Source: JALSHZ01 sp964614535 (GTDB taxonomy: Bacteria > Pseudomonadota > Gammaproteobacteria > UWMA-0217). Taken from it: a stretch of DNA of 64,000 nt. The DNA lies in assembly GCA_964614535.1 (NCBI GenBank), contig CAZTOZ010000061.1, positions 1-64,000 on the forward strand. The letters run 5' to 3'. Both the position numbers and the translations under genes were made by a program. The notes beneath the pieces are model-generated. The model was not told the origin of the DNA and searched no databases. It saw nothing but the letters and a program-made list of their open reading frames with translations. Shown here one piece after another: positions 15,278 to 24,137 of this stretch (positions are counted from its first letter, which is position 1; each line of letters begins with the position of its first letter).

Positions 15278-17389
15278 TCACGCCCAGTCCCCCTCCAGCA
15301 CGACGATGCTGTGGGCGCGCATCGTGTATTCGCCACCACGCAGTCGAATCGACGACTGCGGCGACAGGATGTCTCGTGGGGCCGTCTGGCCGGTATCGAC
15401 GACCCGCCGCCACTGCACGCCACGGAGCAGCGGCAGCGGCATCGCCTGCTCGAGATCGGACATGTTGAGCATGACATGGAGATGCGGTTCCCCCGCTTGG
15501 ACCGCCGACAACGTGAACGCCAGCGTCTGGGCGACCGGATCGTCCCACTCCGGCGGTTGCAGATCGGGGCCGTACCAGCTGATGTCGGGGATCCCGGTCA
15601 GTTCCACCACCTCACCGGTGAGGAAGTGACGCCGCATCAGGGACGGATGACGGCGGCGCAGCGCAATCATCTCCCGGGTGAAGCGCAGCATGTCGGCATT
15701 CTTCTCCACCAGCGTCCAGTCGAACCAGCCCAGCTCGTTGTCCTGACACCAGGCGTTGTTGTTGCCGTGCTGGGTACGCAGCACCTCGTCCCCGGCCAAG
15801 ATCATCGGATTGCCCTGGCTGAGCATCAGCACCGCCATGAAGTTGCGCGCCTGCCTGCGGCGCAGTGCCAGCACGTCGGGATCGTCGGTCTCCCCCTCAG
15901 CGCCACAGTTCCAGCTGAGGTTGTCGTTGTGACCGTCGCGATTGTTCTCGCCATTGGCCTCGTTGTGCTTGCGGTTGTAGCTGACCAGATCCCAGAGCGT
16001 GAAACCGTCGTGACAGGTGATGAAGTTGACGCTGTTGAACGGATGGCGATCGGCCGGCTGGTAGTAGTCGCTGCTGCCGCCGATGCGGGTTGCCACCTCG
16101 GCGATGATGCCGCGATCACCGCGGATGAAGCGCCGCATCACGTCACGGTAGCGGCCGTTCCATTCGCTCCAGCGATAACCGGGGAAGCGCCCCACCTGAT
16201 AGAGCCCGGCGGCATCCCAGGCCTCGGCGATGATCCGCTTGCGCGCCAGCAGCGGCGACAGCTCGATGCTCCAGACGATCGGCGGATTCTCCATCGGCTC
16301 GCCATCGGCACCACGGCAGAGCACGCTGGCCAGGTCGAAGCGGAAGCCATCCACCCCCACCTCGGTGGCCCAAAACTCCAGACAGTCGAGCAAGAAGGCG
16401 CTGACCATCGGCTGGTTGGCGTTGATGGTGTTGCCACAGCCGGTGTAGTCGCGGTAGGCATAGTCGTTGTCGGGATCGACGTGATAGAAGATCTCGTTGC
16501 CCAACCCCTTGAAATTGATGGTTGGGCCATCGGCGCCCCCCTCGGCGGTGTGATTCAGCACCACGTCGAGGATCACCTCCAGCCCGGCATCGTGGAACGC
16601 CCGCACCATCTGGCGGAACTCCTCCACGTGCCGGCCCTGGTCAGGCTCGACGCAGTAGCCCGGATGGGGCGAATAGAAACTGTGCGGGCTGTACCCCCAG
16701 AAGTTGCGCAGCCCCCGCGCCGCCACCGCCGGCGGCACGTCGTCCTCGTCGAAGGCCATCACCGGCAGCAGCTCGACATGGGTGACCCCCAACGATTGGA
16801 TATAGGGGATCTTCTCGATCAGACCGAGAAAGGTGCCGCGGCGCCGCTCGTCCAGCCCCGACGACGGATGGCGGGTGAACCCCCCGACATGCAGCTCGTA
16901 GATGACCGCCTCCTCGGCGCGGTAACGGGTGTCCCGCAGCTCCGACTCGCACAATGCCGTCGAGCCACGGTGCAGCGGCCAGCGGTTGTCCACCGCCATC
17001 GCCCGCATGCTATGGCTGGAGCGACCACTGCCATCGGCCCAGCGATCCCACAGGCGGGTCGAGACGGCCGTCGTCCACGGATCGACCAGCTCACACGACG
17101 GATCGAAACGCTGCCCGTCCGTGGTCGGGCCATCGGCCCGCCAGGTGTAGTAGACCCCCTCGCGCAACCCCTCGACGAAGACGTGCCAGACGATGAAGGT
17201 GCGGTTGACGCGCGGATCGAGTTCGATGACCTGAAACGGCCGCTCGGCGGCAGGTGATTCGTAGAGCAGCAGTTCGATCCGGGTGGCGCCCCGGCTGATG
17301 ACGGAAAAGTTGATCCCGTCCGGACAGACCGTCGCCCCCCGCGGGAAGTGGGCGCCTTCGCTGACCCGGTATTGTTTCACTTCAACCAT
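15278..17389 (-). CDS. glgX: Glycogen debranching enzyme / isoamylase-type glycosidase
   Basis: A 703-residue GH13 enzyme hydrolysing alpha-1,6 branches of glycogen. An N-terminal CBM48 domain (about 10-110) precedes the catalytic barrel: VILDVVLNHTAEG, VDGFRFDLAS (nucleophile Asp), IIAEAWD (acid Glu) and ITCHDGFTLWDLVSYN (stabilising Asp), then a C-terminal beta domain. It belongs to the GlgX/TreX group by length and motif order. ATG 17389 is preceded by GGAAC within the end of guaD; the gap to the guaD stop is 2 bp, so the two are an operon. No other glg gene is nearby, which is unusual for glycogen metabolism. Confidence 0.93.
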   Translation of the reverse strand: MVEVKQYRVSEGAHFPRGATVCPDGINFSVISRGATRIELLLYESPAAERPFQVIELDPRVNRTFIVWHVFVEGLREGVYYTWRADGPTTDGQRFDPSCELVDPWTTAVSTRLWDRWADGSGRSSHSMRAMAVDNRWPLHRGSTALCESELRDTRYRAEEAVIYELHVGGFTRHPSSGLDERRRGTFLGLIEKIPYIQSLGVTHVELLPVMAFDEDDVPPAVAARGLRNFWGYSPHSFYSPHPGYCVEPDQGRHVEEFRQMVRAFHDAGLEVILDVVLNHTAEGGADGPTINFKGLGNEIFYHVDPDNDYAYRDYTGCGNTINANQPMVSAFLLDCLEFWATEVGVDGFRFDLASVLCRGADGEPMENPPIVWSIELSPLLARKRIIAEAWDAAGLYQVGRFPGYRWSEWNGRYRDVMRRFIRGDRGIIAEVATRIGGSSDYYQPADRHPFNSVNFITCHDGFTLWDLVSYNRKHNEANGENNRDGHNDNLSWNCGAEGETDDPDVLALRRRQARNFMAVLMLSQGNPMILAGDEVLRTQHGNNNAWCQDNELGWFDWTLVEKNADMLRFTREMIALRRRHPSLMRRHFLTGEVVELTGIPDISWYGPDLQPPEWDDPVAQTLAFTLSAVQAGEPHLHVMLNMSDLEQAMPLPLLRGVQWRRVVDTGQTAPRDILSPQSSIRLRGGEYTMRAHSIVVLEGDWA

Positions 17390-17391
17390 CG

Positions 17392-18708
17392 TCACGTTCC
17401 ATCTGTTGACAGCGTCTTTTGCCACCGGCACTGCCCCAACACCCAGGTTTCGGCCACCAGTCGATCGTCCCCCAGGACGATCAGCACGAACAGCATTTCA
17501 GAGAGCGCGCGGCAGTGCTGCAACCGGAATCGCAACAATGGCGTCGCTTCCAGATCCAGCACCAGGAAATCGGCCTCCGCACCGGGGCACAGGCTGCCGA
17601 TCACACCCTCCAGGTCGAGTGCCCGCGCCCCACCCAGCGTCGCCAGATACCAGGCCTCGAGCGCATCCAGCGGCTCCCCCTGAAGCTGCTGAATCTTATA
17701 GGCCTCCTGCATCGTCTGGAACATCGAAAAGCTGGTGCCAGCCCCCACGTCGGTGGCCAACGCGACACGCAACCCGGCCTCGCGGGCCCGCCGCAGCGAA
17801 AACAGACCGGAGCCGAGGAAGAGGTTGGAGGTGGGACAATGGACGATCGATGCGCCGCTGTCGGCCAGCATCCGGCGCTCATCGTCGTCGAGATGGATGC
17901 CGTGCCCGAGCAGGCTGCGCCGCCCCAGCAAGCCATGACGCCGGTAGACATCGGCATAGCCGGCCGCTTCGGGAAACAGCGTCCCGACCCACGTCACCTC
18001 CCGCGCCGTCTCGGCGATATGGGTCTGCAGGTAGACCCCGGGGAACTCATCGAGCAATCGCCCGGCCAGCGTGAGCTGCCGCGGCGTCGATGTCGGAGCG
18101 AAACGAGGCGTGACCGCATAGCCGAGCCGGTCGACACCATGCCAGCGCCGAATGAGCTCGCGGGACTCGGCATACCCCTGTTCGGCCGTATCACGTAGAT
18201 CGGCCGGCACGTGACGGTCCATCAGCACCTTGCCGGCGACCAGGCGCAGCGAGCGCTTGCGCGCCTCGGCGAACAGCGCCTCCACCGATTGACGATGGAC
18301 GCTGCAGAACACCGCGGCGGTCGTGGTGCCGTTGCGCAACAGCTCGTCGAGGAAGCGCCGGGCGACATCGGCCGCGTGGCGCGAATCGGCAAACTTGCGC
18401 TCCACCGGGAAGGTGTAGGTCTCCAGCCAATCGAGCAGGCGCGCGCCCCAGGCGCCAATCATCTCCGTCTGCGGATAGTGCAGGTGGGCGTCGATGAAGC
18501 CGGGAACGATCAGATGATTGGGATAGCGCCGTACCGGGACGGAAGCCGGCAACCGGCCAACCAGCGCCGCATGATCGTCCACGGCGCGGACACGGCCTGC
18601 CTCGACCCAGAGCAACCCGTCCTCGTGATAGACGACCGCCTCCCCGCCCGCCGCGGCGGGTGAGTCGGTGAAGTAGAGAATGCGGCCACGCAGCGCGATG
18701 GGATCCAT
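17392..18708 (-). CDS. guaD: Guanine deaminase
   Basis: A 438-residue amidohydrolase converting guanine to xanthine and ammonia in purine salvage. The zinc site is complete: IDAHLHYPQTEM (His75, His77; the PQxxM extension is typical of guanine deaminase), QTHIAE, LGHGIHLDDDE, and the metal Asp in ATDVGAGTSFSMFQTMQEAY. Length matches GuaD (about 440). It is followed 2 bp later by glgX and preceded, 100 bp upstream, by the anti-sigma gene on the same strand. No other purine catabolism gene is in the window. Confidence 0.92.
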   Translation of the reverse strand: MDPIALRGRILYFTDSPAAAGGEAVVYHEDGLLWVEAGRVRAVDDHAALVGRLPASVPVRRYPNHLIVPGFIDAHLHYPQTEMIGAWGARLLDWLETYTFPVERKFADSRHAADVARRFLDELLRNGTTTAAVFCSVHRQSVEALFAEARKRSLRLVAGKVLMDRHVPADLRDTAEQGYAESRELIRRWHGVDRLGYAVTPRFAPTSTPRQLTLAGRLLDEFPGVYLQTHIAETAREVTWVGTLFPEAAGYADVYRRHGLLGRRSLLGHGIHLDDDERRMLADSGASIVHCPTSNLFLGSGLFSLRRAREAGLRVALATDVGAGTSFSMFQTMQEAYKIQQLQGEPLDALEAWYLATLGGARALDLEGVIGSLCPGAEADFLVLDLEATPLLRFRLQHCRALSEMLFVLIVLGDDRLVAETWVLGQCRWQKTLSTDGT

Positions 18709-18808
18709 CGACGTAGCATAGCGCAAACCGGGAATGGCGAAACGGATGACGCCACGGGCCGGCTCCCGGCACCTGTCGGCGGGAAACGGCGCGGACGCGG
18801 CATCGCGG

Positions 18809-19558
18809 TCAGATGAAGTCGATACACTTGCCCTTGTAGACGATGGGGCCGGAAGGCTGGTCCGCCCGCTCGCGGTTGCGAGGTTCGAAGGTGATGGCAA
18901 ACTGCTTGGCCCCCTCCATCCGCTTCCACTGCTGCTCGGAGAGACGGATGAAGGTCTGTTTGCGGTCGGGACGGACGACGCCGACACGAACCGGCTTGCC
19001 GTCCGGCGTCTTGATGGCCCACAGCTCCAGCACCCGCTCATCGTCCATCTTCGGCCGCTCCATCAGCCGCACCGACACCACCCGGCGCTTCTGGTCACCC
19101 ATCGTCACGACCATCGGCTTGTCACCCTCGCCTTCGAGCACCGAGATATAGCTCAACGTCGGCATCGGCGCCGGCTCCCGGGCCACGGGCAGCAGGGTTT
19201 GCACGCCCAGCACCACCGCCAGCAGCGCGGTGCTGGCCTGCCAGAAGGCGGTGGAGCCGAAAAAACCGAACCATCCACGCGAGCCTTCCCCTCCGCCATC
19301 GGTCGGCGCCTCCGCCGGCACCCCGATCTCGCGGCGAACATTCTCCCAGACCCGGGCCGGGGGCGGGGTCTCCGGCAGCCACTCGGCCATCGGGCCGAGC
19401 CTCTGCTCCCACAGTTCGACCGCATAGCGGATATAGGGGCGCTCCTCGATCAGCTTCTCGAAACGGCGCCGCGCCGGCCCGACCATCGTGCCGAGCACAT
19501 ATTCGGCCGCCAGCGCTTCGTAGAGTTCGGGGTTCTGGTAGCGTTTCACTCCAGACAT
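18809..19558 (-). CDS. Anti-sigma factor, RskA-type
   Basis: A 249-residue single-pass membrane protein. The N-terminal cytoplasmic part (about 1-75; ALAAEYVLGTMVGPARRRFE) is the zinc-free anti-sigma domain seen in RskA-like proteins. One membrane helix follows (about 105-125, near ASTALLAVVLGVQTLLPV), then an extracytoplasmic C-terminal domain with the RskA-type block ELWAIKTPDGKPVRVGVV. It should sequester the sigma factor encoded just upstream and release it on regulated proteolysis. Its ATG overlaps the sigma gene by 13 bp, indicating coupled translation. The inducing signal is not visible. Confidence 0.85.
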   Translation of the reverse strand: MSGVKRYQNPELYEALAAEYVLGTMVGPARRRFEKLIEERPYIRYAVELWEQRLGPMAEWLPETPPPARVWENVRREIGVPAEAPTDGGGEGSRGWFGFFGSTAFWQASTALLAVVLGVQTLLPVAREPAPMPTLSYISVLEGEGDKPMVVTMGDQKRRVVSVRLMERPKMDDERVLELWAIKTPDGKPVRVGVVRPDRKQTFIRLSEQQWKRMEGAKQFAITFEPRNRERADQPSGPIVYKGKCIDFI

Positions 19559-20094
19559 TTCCGCAACCTCGCCACGCCGCGTCTGACCCATGCCTTCACG
19601 GTACCCAGCGGCGCGGCCAGTTCCGCCGCGATCTCTTCGTGGGTATGACCGTAGTAGTAAGCCATCAGAATCGATTTCCTCTGTTTTTCCTGCAACTGTT
19701 CCATGCATTCCTGCACACGCCGTGCCGAGAGGCTGAGCGCAGCGAGGTCGCCCGGTGATGGATCACTGCTGGAGAAGTCGATACCTTCATATTCGGTTTC
19801 CACCTCCTGCGGCCGGCTGCGCTTGCTGCGCAGTACGTCGAGTCCACGATTGCGCACCACCGTCGCCATCCAGGTCATCGCCGAAGCCCGTTCGGGGTTG
19901 AACGATGCGGCGTTGTTCCAGATCTTGACGAAGCCGTCCTGCAGCACATCCTCGGCGGCATGGGAGGTCTTCATCAGTTTCAGGCAAACGCTGAACAGCT
20001 TGGGTGACGCCAGTCGATAGAGCCGCTCGAACGCCTTTTCATCCCCCTTGGCGCATCGCTTCAACAACTCGGCGTAAGGGTCATTTTCCGGCAT
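19546..20094 (-). CDS. ECF-type RNA polymerase sigma factor
   Basis: A 182-residue extracytoplasmic-function sigma factor. Region 2 covers about 20-95 (AEDVLQDGFVKIWNNAASF, then the -10-binding SAMTWMATVVRNRGLDVLR). Region 4 covers about 125-180 (SILMAYYYGHTHEEIAAEL, then the -35 recognition helix GTVKAWVRRGVARLRKCL). It is SigK-like and paired with an RskA-type anti-sigma factor whose start overlaps its stop by 13 bp. Autoregulation is usual in this group; upstream DNA contains GTGAAACC (20095-20102) and its inverse GGTTTCAC (20158-20165), which may be relevant. The regulon is unknown, though guaD and glgX lie downstream. Confidence 0.92.
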   Translation of the reverse strand: MPENDPYAELLKRCAKGDEKAFERLYRLASPKLFSVCLKLMKTSHAAEDVLQDGFVKIWNNAASFNPERASAMTWMATVVRNRGLDVLRSKRSRPQEVETEYEGIDFSSSDPSPGDLAALSLSARRVQECMEQLQEKQRKSILMAYYYGHTHEEIAAELAAPLGTVKAWVRRGVARLRKCLE

Positions 20095-20230
20095 GTGAAA
20101 CCTTGGCAGTCAACGGAAGTCGAACGGCGAATCATATCACGCAGCTCGTCGCCCCCAGGTTTCACCATCACTGAAAATGACTACACGGTAACTACGCCAC
20201 GACCGCGCCAAAAGATGCCGCAGCCTCCAT

Positions 20231-20257
20231 AAAAAAAGGAGCCGAAGCTCCTTTTTT
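20231..20257. terminator. Bidirectional intrinsic terminator (distal of a pair)
   Basis: GGAGC (20238-20242) pairs with GCTCC (20247-20251) around a CGAA tetraloop, flanked by seven A and six T. On the minus strand it follows the pnp terminator by about 25 bp and acts as a second stop before the sigma-factor operon. Confidence 0.75.
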
Positions 20258-20282
20258 CATGACATGGATCAAACCTGGAGAC

Positions 20283-20307
20283 GAAAAAGGCCGGGATGGC
20301 CTTTTTC
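20283..20307 (-). terminator. pnp terminator
   Basis: A perfect 10-bp stem (20283-20292 with 20298-20307) with a 5-base loop; read on the minus strand the stem ends in five T. It lies 24 bp after the pnp stop codon. The A/T-symmetric ends make it potentially bidirectional. Confidence 0.85.
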
Positions 20308-20331
20308 GCCCGGCCGACGGGAAATCGCGGC

Positions 20332-22422
20332 CTATTCGTCCACCGCCTTCATCGACAGACGGATACGGCCCTGGCGATCCAGCTCCAGCACCTTGACCCG
20401 GACGATGTCACCCTCGCTGAGCTTGTCGGTCACCTTCTCGACCCGTTCGTTGGCGATCTGCGAGATGTGGACCAGGCCATCCTTGCCAGGCAACACGGTG
20501 ACGAAGGCGCCGAAGTCCATGATCTTGCTGACCTTGCCTTCGTAGACCCTGCCGACCTCGATATCGGCGGTCAGCTCCTCGATCATCCGCTTGGCGGCCA
20601 TGCCACCTTCCATGTCGACGGCGGCGATCTTGATGGCGCCACTGTCGTCGATGTCGATGGAGGCGCCGGTGGCCTCGGTGATCCCCTTGATCGTGGCGCC
20701 CCCCTTGCCGATGACATCGCGGATCTTCTCCGGATTGATCTTCATCGTGATGAAGCGCGGCGCGTACTCGGACATCTCCTCACGGTGGCGGGAGATGGCC
20801 TTGTTCATCTCGCCGAGAATGAACAGCCGCCCCTCTTTCGCCTGATCCAGCGCCTGCTGCATGATCTCGCGGGTGATGCCGTCGATCTTGATGTCCATCT
20901 GCAACGCGGTGACGCCGTCGGCGGTACCGGCCACCTTGAAGTCCATGTCGCCGAGGTGGTCCTCGTCGCCGAGGATGTCGGTGAGCACGGCGAAGTCGTC
21001 GCCCTCCTTGACCAGCCCCATCGCGATACCGGCCACCGGCGCGGCCAGCGGCACGCCGGCATCCATCATCGACAGGCTGGTGCCGCAGACCGACGCCATC
21101 GAGCTGGAACCGTTGGACTCGGTGATCTCCGAGACCACCCGAATGGTGTACGGGAAGGTCTCGGGATCGGGCAGCACCGCTTGCACGCCCCGCTTGGCGA
21201 GACGACCGTGACCGATCTCGCGACGCTTCGGCGAACCGACGCGGCCGGTCTCTCCGACCGAGAACGGCGGAAAGTTGTAATGCAACATGAAGGGTTCGCG
21301 ACGCTCCCCTTCGAGCGCGTCGATGATCTGCGCATCGCGGGTGGTGCCCAGCGTGGTGATGACCAGCGCCTGGGTCTCGCCACGGGTGAACAGCGCGGAG
21401 CCATGCGTGCGCGGCAGGACACCGGTGCGGATCGTGATCGGACGGACGGTCCTCAGATCACGGCCGTCGATGCGCGGCGCGCCGGAGAGGATGCGTCCAC
21501 GGACGATGCGCTTCTCCAGCTTGTAGAAGGCCGCCTCGACATCGGCGGCCGACGGCGCGCCCTCGTCGTCACCGGCCAACCGTTCGACGACGCCCTTCTT
21601 GATCTCGCCGATGCGGTTGTAACGCGCCTGCTTGTCGGCGATCTGGTAGGCTTCGGTGAGATCTGCCTCGACCGCCGCCCGGACGGCATCGACAAGTTCG
21701 GTGTTCTCGGCCGGCGGCTGCCAATCCCATGCCGGCTTGCCGGCCTCGGCCTTCAGTTCGTTGATCGCATCGATCACCACCTGCATCTGTTCGTGACCGT
21801 ACATGACGGCGCCGAGCATGACGTCTTCCGGCAGCATCTTCGCTTCCGACTCGACCATCAGCACCGCGTCCCGGGTACCGGCCACGACCAGGTCGAGCGC
21901 CGATTTCGCCAACGCCTCGCGACCGGGATTGAGGACATAGTCGCCATCGACATAGCCGACGCGGGCGGCACCGATCGGCCCCATGAACGGCAGACCGGAG
22001 ATGGCCAGCGCCGCGGACGCGCCGATCATCGCCGGCACCTCCGGATCGACATCGGGGTTCAGCGACTTGACAGTAGCGATGATCTGCGTCTCGTTGGTGA
22101 ATCCCTTGGGAAACAGCGGACGCAGCGGGCGGTCCATCAGTCGGGCGGTGAGGGTCTCCTTCTCCGAAGGACGCCCTTCACGGCGGAAGAAACCACCGGG
22201 AATCTTGCCCGCGGCATAGGTACGCTCCTGATAGTCACAGGTCAGCGGAAAGAAGTCCCGTCCTTCGACGGCTTCCTTGGCGGCGACGACGGTGACCAGC
22301 ACCACCGTCTCTGCCATGTTGATGAGCACGGCGCCGGTTGCCTGACGCGCGATTTCACCGGTTTCCAGTGTGACGGTATGTTCACCGAACTGGAAGGTCT
22401 TTTTCGTAGGGGTAGGTGACAC
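20332..22422 (-). CDS. pnp: Polyribonucleotide nucleotidyltransferase (PNPase)
   Basis: A 696-residue phosphorolytic 3'-5' exoribonuclease, a core part of the RNA degradosome. Two RNase PH domains (about 10-140 and 315-540) flank an all-helical linker, followed by a KH domain (near VIGKGGATIKGITEATGASIDIDD) and an S1 domain (VYEGKVSKIMDFGAFVTVLPGKDGLVHISQIA) at the C-terminus. The C-terminus ends right after S1 without the longer tail of some species. It lies 17 bp downstream of rpsO in the conserved rpsO-pnp operon and is followed by tandem terminators. PNPase and RNase III normally autoregulate through the leader; I did not identify that hairpin. Confidence 0.98.
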   Translation of the reverse strand: MSPTPTKKTFQFGEHTVTLETGEIARQATGAVLINMAETVVLVTVVAAKEAVEGRDFFPLTCDYQERTYAAGKIPGGFFRREGRPSEKETLTARLMDRPLRPLFPKGFTNETQIIATVKSLNPDVDPEVPAMIGASAALAISGLPFMGPIGAARVGYVDGDYVLNPGREALAKSALDLVVAGTRDAVLMVESEAKMLPEDVMLGAVMYGHEQMQVVIDAINELKAEAGKPAWDWQPPAENTELVDAVRAAVEADLTEAYQIADKQARYNRIGEIKKGVVERLAGDDEGAPSAADVEAAFYKLEKRIVRGRILSGAPRIDGRDLRTVRPITIRTGVLPRTHGSALFTRGETQALVITTLGTTRDAQIIDALEGERREPFMLHYNFPPFSVGETGRVGSPKRREIGHGRLAKRGVQAVLPDPETFPYTIRVVSEITESNGSSSMASVCGTSLSMMDAGVPLAAPVAGIAMGLVKEGDDFAVLTDILGDEDHLGDMDFKVAGTADGVTALQMDIKIDGITREIMQQALDQAKEGRLFILGEMNKAISRHREEMSEYAPRFITMKINPEKIRDVIGKGGATIKGITEATGASIDIDDSGAIKIAAVDMEGGMAAKRMIEELTADIEVGRVYEGKVSKIMDFGAFVTVLPGKDGLVHISQIANERVEKVTDKLSEGDIVRVKVLELDRQGRIRLSMKAVDE

Positions 22423-22439
22423 GATGCTTCTCCCAGTAA

Positions 22440-22706
22440 TTAACGACGCAGGCCGAGATCAGCAATCAGTGCCTTGTAACGGTCTTCGTCCTTGCGCTTG
22501 AGATAGTCCAGCAACTTGCGGCGCTGGTTGACGAGACGAATCAGACCGCGACGCGAGTGATGATCGTGCTTGTGTTTTTCGAAATGGGGGGTCAGATCCT
22601 TGATGCGCGCGGTCAGAAGAGCCACTTGCACCTCCGGGGACCCGGTATCGGAAGGAGATCGCTGATATTTCTTGACGATCTCTGCCTTTCCTTCAGTCGT
22701 GATCAT
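22440..22706 (-). CDS. rpsO: Small ribosomal subunit protein S15
   Basis: An 88-residue primary 16S rRNA-binding protein of the 30S platform. The hallmark blocks DTGSPEVQVALLTARI, HKHDHHSRRGLIRLVNQRRKLLDYLK and the C-terminal LGLRR are intact. ATG 22706 gives the normal length; GGAG stands about 11 bases upstream. It is the first gene of the rpsO-pnp unit, with its own extended -10 promoter in the gap after truB. S15 typically represses its own translation through a leader pseudoknot, which I cannot confirm here. Confidence 0.98.
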   Translation of the reverse strand: MITTEGKAEIVKKYQRSPSDTGSPEVQVALLTARIKDLTPHFEKHKHDHHSRRGLIRLVNQRRKLLDYLKRKDEDRYKALIADLGLRR

Positions 22707-22781
22707 AAGCCAAAGCTCCAGAGTATTTGTGCAACGAAAAAAGCAATGCCCGGCACGTCCGGACATTCCCGTAGCGGGCGG

Positions 22782-22790
22782 AGTATATCA
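22782..22790 (-). promoter_or_regulatory. Extended -10 promoter before rpsO
   Basis: The minus strand reads TGATATACT: a TG-N extension followed by TATACT (22782-22787). It lies about 75 bp upstream of rpsO inside the 145-bp truB-rpsO gap. No good -35 is present, consistent with an extended -10 promoter. Confidence 0.5.
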
Positions 22791-22851
22791 CTTCGACCAA
22801 CGCCCCCCCACCCGACAGAGGCGTCCGCCGTTTCAACCGTCCACCGCTGCG

Positions 22852-23772
22852 TCAGTCGGCGGCCGTGGCCATCAGCCGGCGCGGGTAGAGCATGCCATCG
22901 CAAATCTCACCGAGGCCGAGAAAACGATCGTCTGGCCCGTAGATACGGCAGTGCCGGCTCTTGCCCGACCACGCCAGCGCCTCTCCGTGGGCAATACGCG
23001 CGGCATCGGCCGCATTCAGCGACACCGCCGACCAGTGCGGCAACGCCTGATCGACCGGAATCAACAACGCATCGAGCGCCTCCAGGCCCCGCGCCGCCAA
23101 GGCCTCGATCTCGTCCAGCGTCCGCATCGGCTGGTCCCCGTAGGGATCGACGTGATGCCGCCGCAACCGGATCACATGACCGCAACTGCCCAACGCCTCG
23201 GCGATATCCTCGACCAGGGTGCGGATATACGTTCCCTTGGAGCAGCTCACCTCCAGCGTGAACCCCCGCGGTTCGATGGCCGTGGCCTCCAGCCGCGATA
23301 TGGTCACGGCCCGCGGCGCCCGCTCCACCACCCTGCCCTCGCGGGCCAGCTCGTAGAGCGGCCGGCCATTGCGCTTCAGCGCCGAATACATCGGCGGCAC
23401 CTGCTGGATCTCACCACGAAAACCACCGAGCACCGCCTCCAGCGCCGCCGCGTCGAAAGGCGGCACCGGCCGCTCGGCCACCACCTCGCCGTCGGCGTCG
23501 CCGGTATCGGTGGCCGTGCCGAGCCGGGCCGTCACCCGGTAGTGTTTGTCCGCCGCCAGCAGATGCGACGACAGCTTGGTGGCCTCGCCGAGACAGATCG
23601 GCAACATCCCGGTGGCGAGCGGATCGAGGGCACCGGTGTGCCCCCCCTTGGCCGCGCGGAACAGCCGCAGCACCCGCTGCAGCGCGGCGTTGGAGGTCAT
23701 CCCCTGCGGTTTGTCCAGCAGCAGTACGCCGCTGACGTCGCGCCCCTGACGGCGCCTTCTCCTGCGTGCCAT
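22852..23772 (-). CDS. truB: tRNA pseudouridine(55) synthase
   Basis: A 306-residue TruB enzyme that makes the universal pseudouridine 55 in the T-loop of tRNAs. Motif I (GVLLLDKPQGMTSN) and motif II GGHTGALDPLATGMLP with catalytic Asp50 are intact, as are KGTYIRTLVEDI and the C-terminal PUA-like domain (about 250-300). A basic N-terminus (MARRRRRR) precedes motif I. Its ATG shares one base with the rbfA stop (TGATG), so the infB-rbfA-truB genes are translationally coupled, as in most gammaproteobacteria. Confidence 0.97.
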   Translation of the reverse strand: MARRRRRRQGRDVSGVLLLDKPQGMTSNAALQRVLRLFRAAKGGHTGALDPLATGMLPICLGEATKLSSHLLAADKHYRVTARLGTATDTGDADGEVVAERPVPPFDAAALEAVLGGFRGEIQQVPPMYSALKRNGRPLYELAREGRVVERAPRAVTISRLEATAIEPRGFTLEVSCSKGTYIRTLVEDIAEALGSCGHVIRLRRHHVDPYGDQPMRTLDEIEALAARGLEALDALLIPVDQALPHWSAVSLNAADAARIAHGEALAWSGKSRHCRIYGPDDRFLGLGEICDGMLYPRRLMATAAD

Positions 23773-24137
23773 CAGTCGGGATCGAAGTCGCGGTCACGCG
23801 CGCGCGCCCTGGCGATCAACGCCTCCAGCTCCGCGCTGCGCGCCGCCGTCTCGTCATGGATGAAATGGAGTTCCGGCGTGAACCGCACCCGCAGCCCCTT
23901 GCCCAGCTTGGAACGCAGAAACCCCTTCGCCTTCTCCAACCCAACCCGGGTCTCCTCCGGGTCGCCCGACAGCAGCGTGTAGTAGATCTTGGCGTGGGTC
24001 AGGTCGGGCGACACCTCCACCTCGTGGATCGTCACCATACCGACCCGCGGATCCTTCACCTCGCGGCCGATCAACTCGGCCAGATCGCGGTGGATCTGCT
24101 CCGCCAGCCGTAACGCTCTTGGATACTCCCTGGGCAT
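23772..24137 (-). CDS. rbfA: 30S ribosome-binding factor A
   Basis: A 121-residue single-KH-domain protein needed for 16S rRNA 5' processing, late 30S maturation and cold adaptation. The family blocks RALRLAEQIHRDLAELIGREVKDPRVG, VEVSPDLTHAKIYYTLL and LRSKLGKGLRVRFTPELHFIHD are clear. Its ATG overlaps the infB stop by one base and its stop overlaps truB by one base, a tightly packed operon. Confidence 0.97.
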   Translation of the reverse strand: MPREYPRALRLAEQIHRDLAELIGREVKDPRVGMVTIHEVEVSPDLTHAKIYYTLLSGDPEETRVGLEKAKGFLRSKLGKGLRVRFTPELHFIHDETAARSAELEALIARARARDRDFDPD

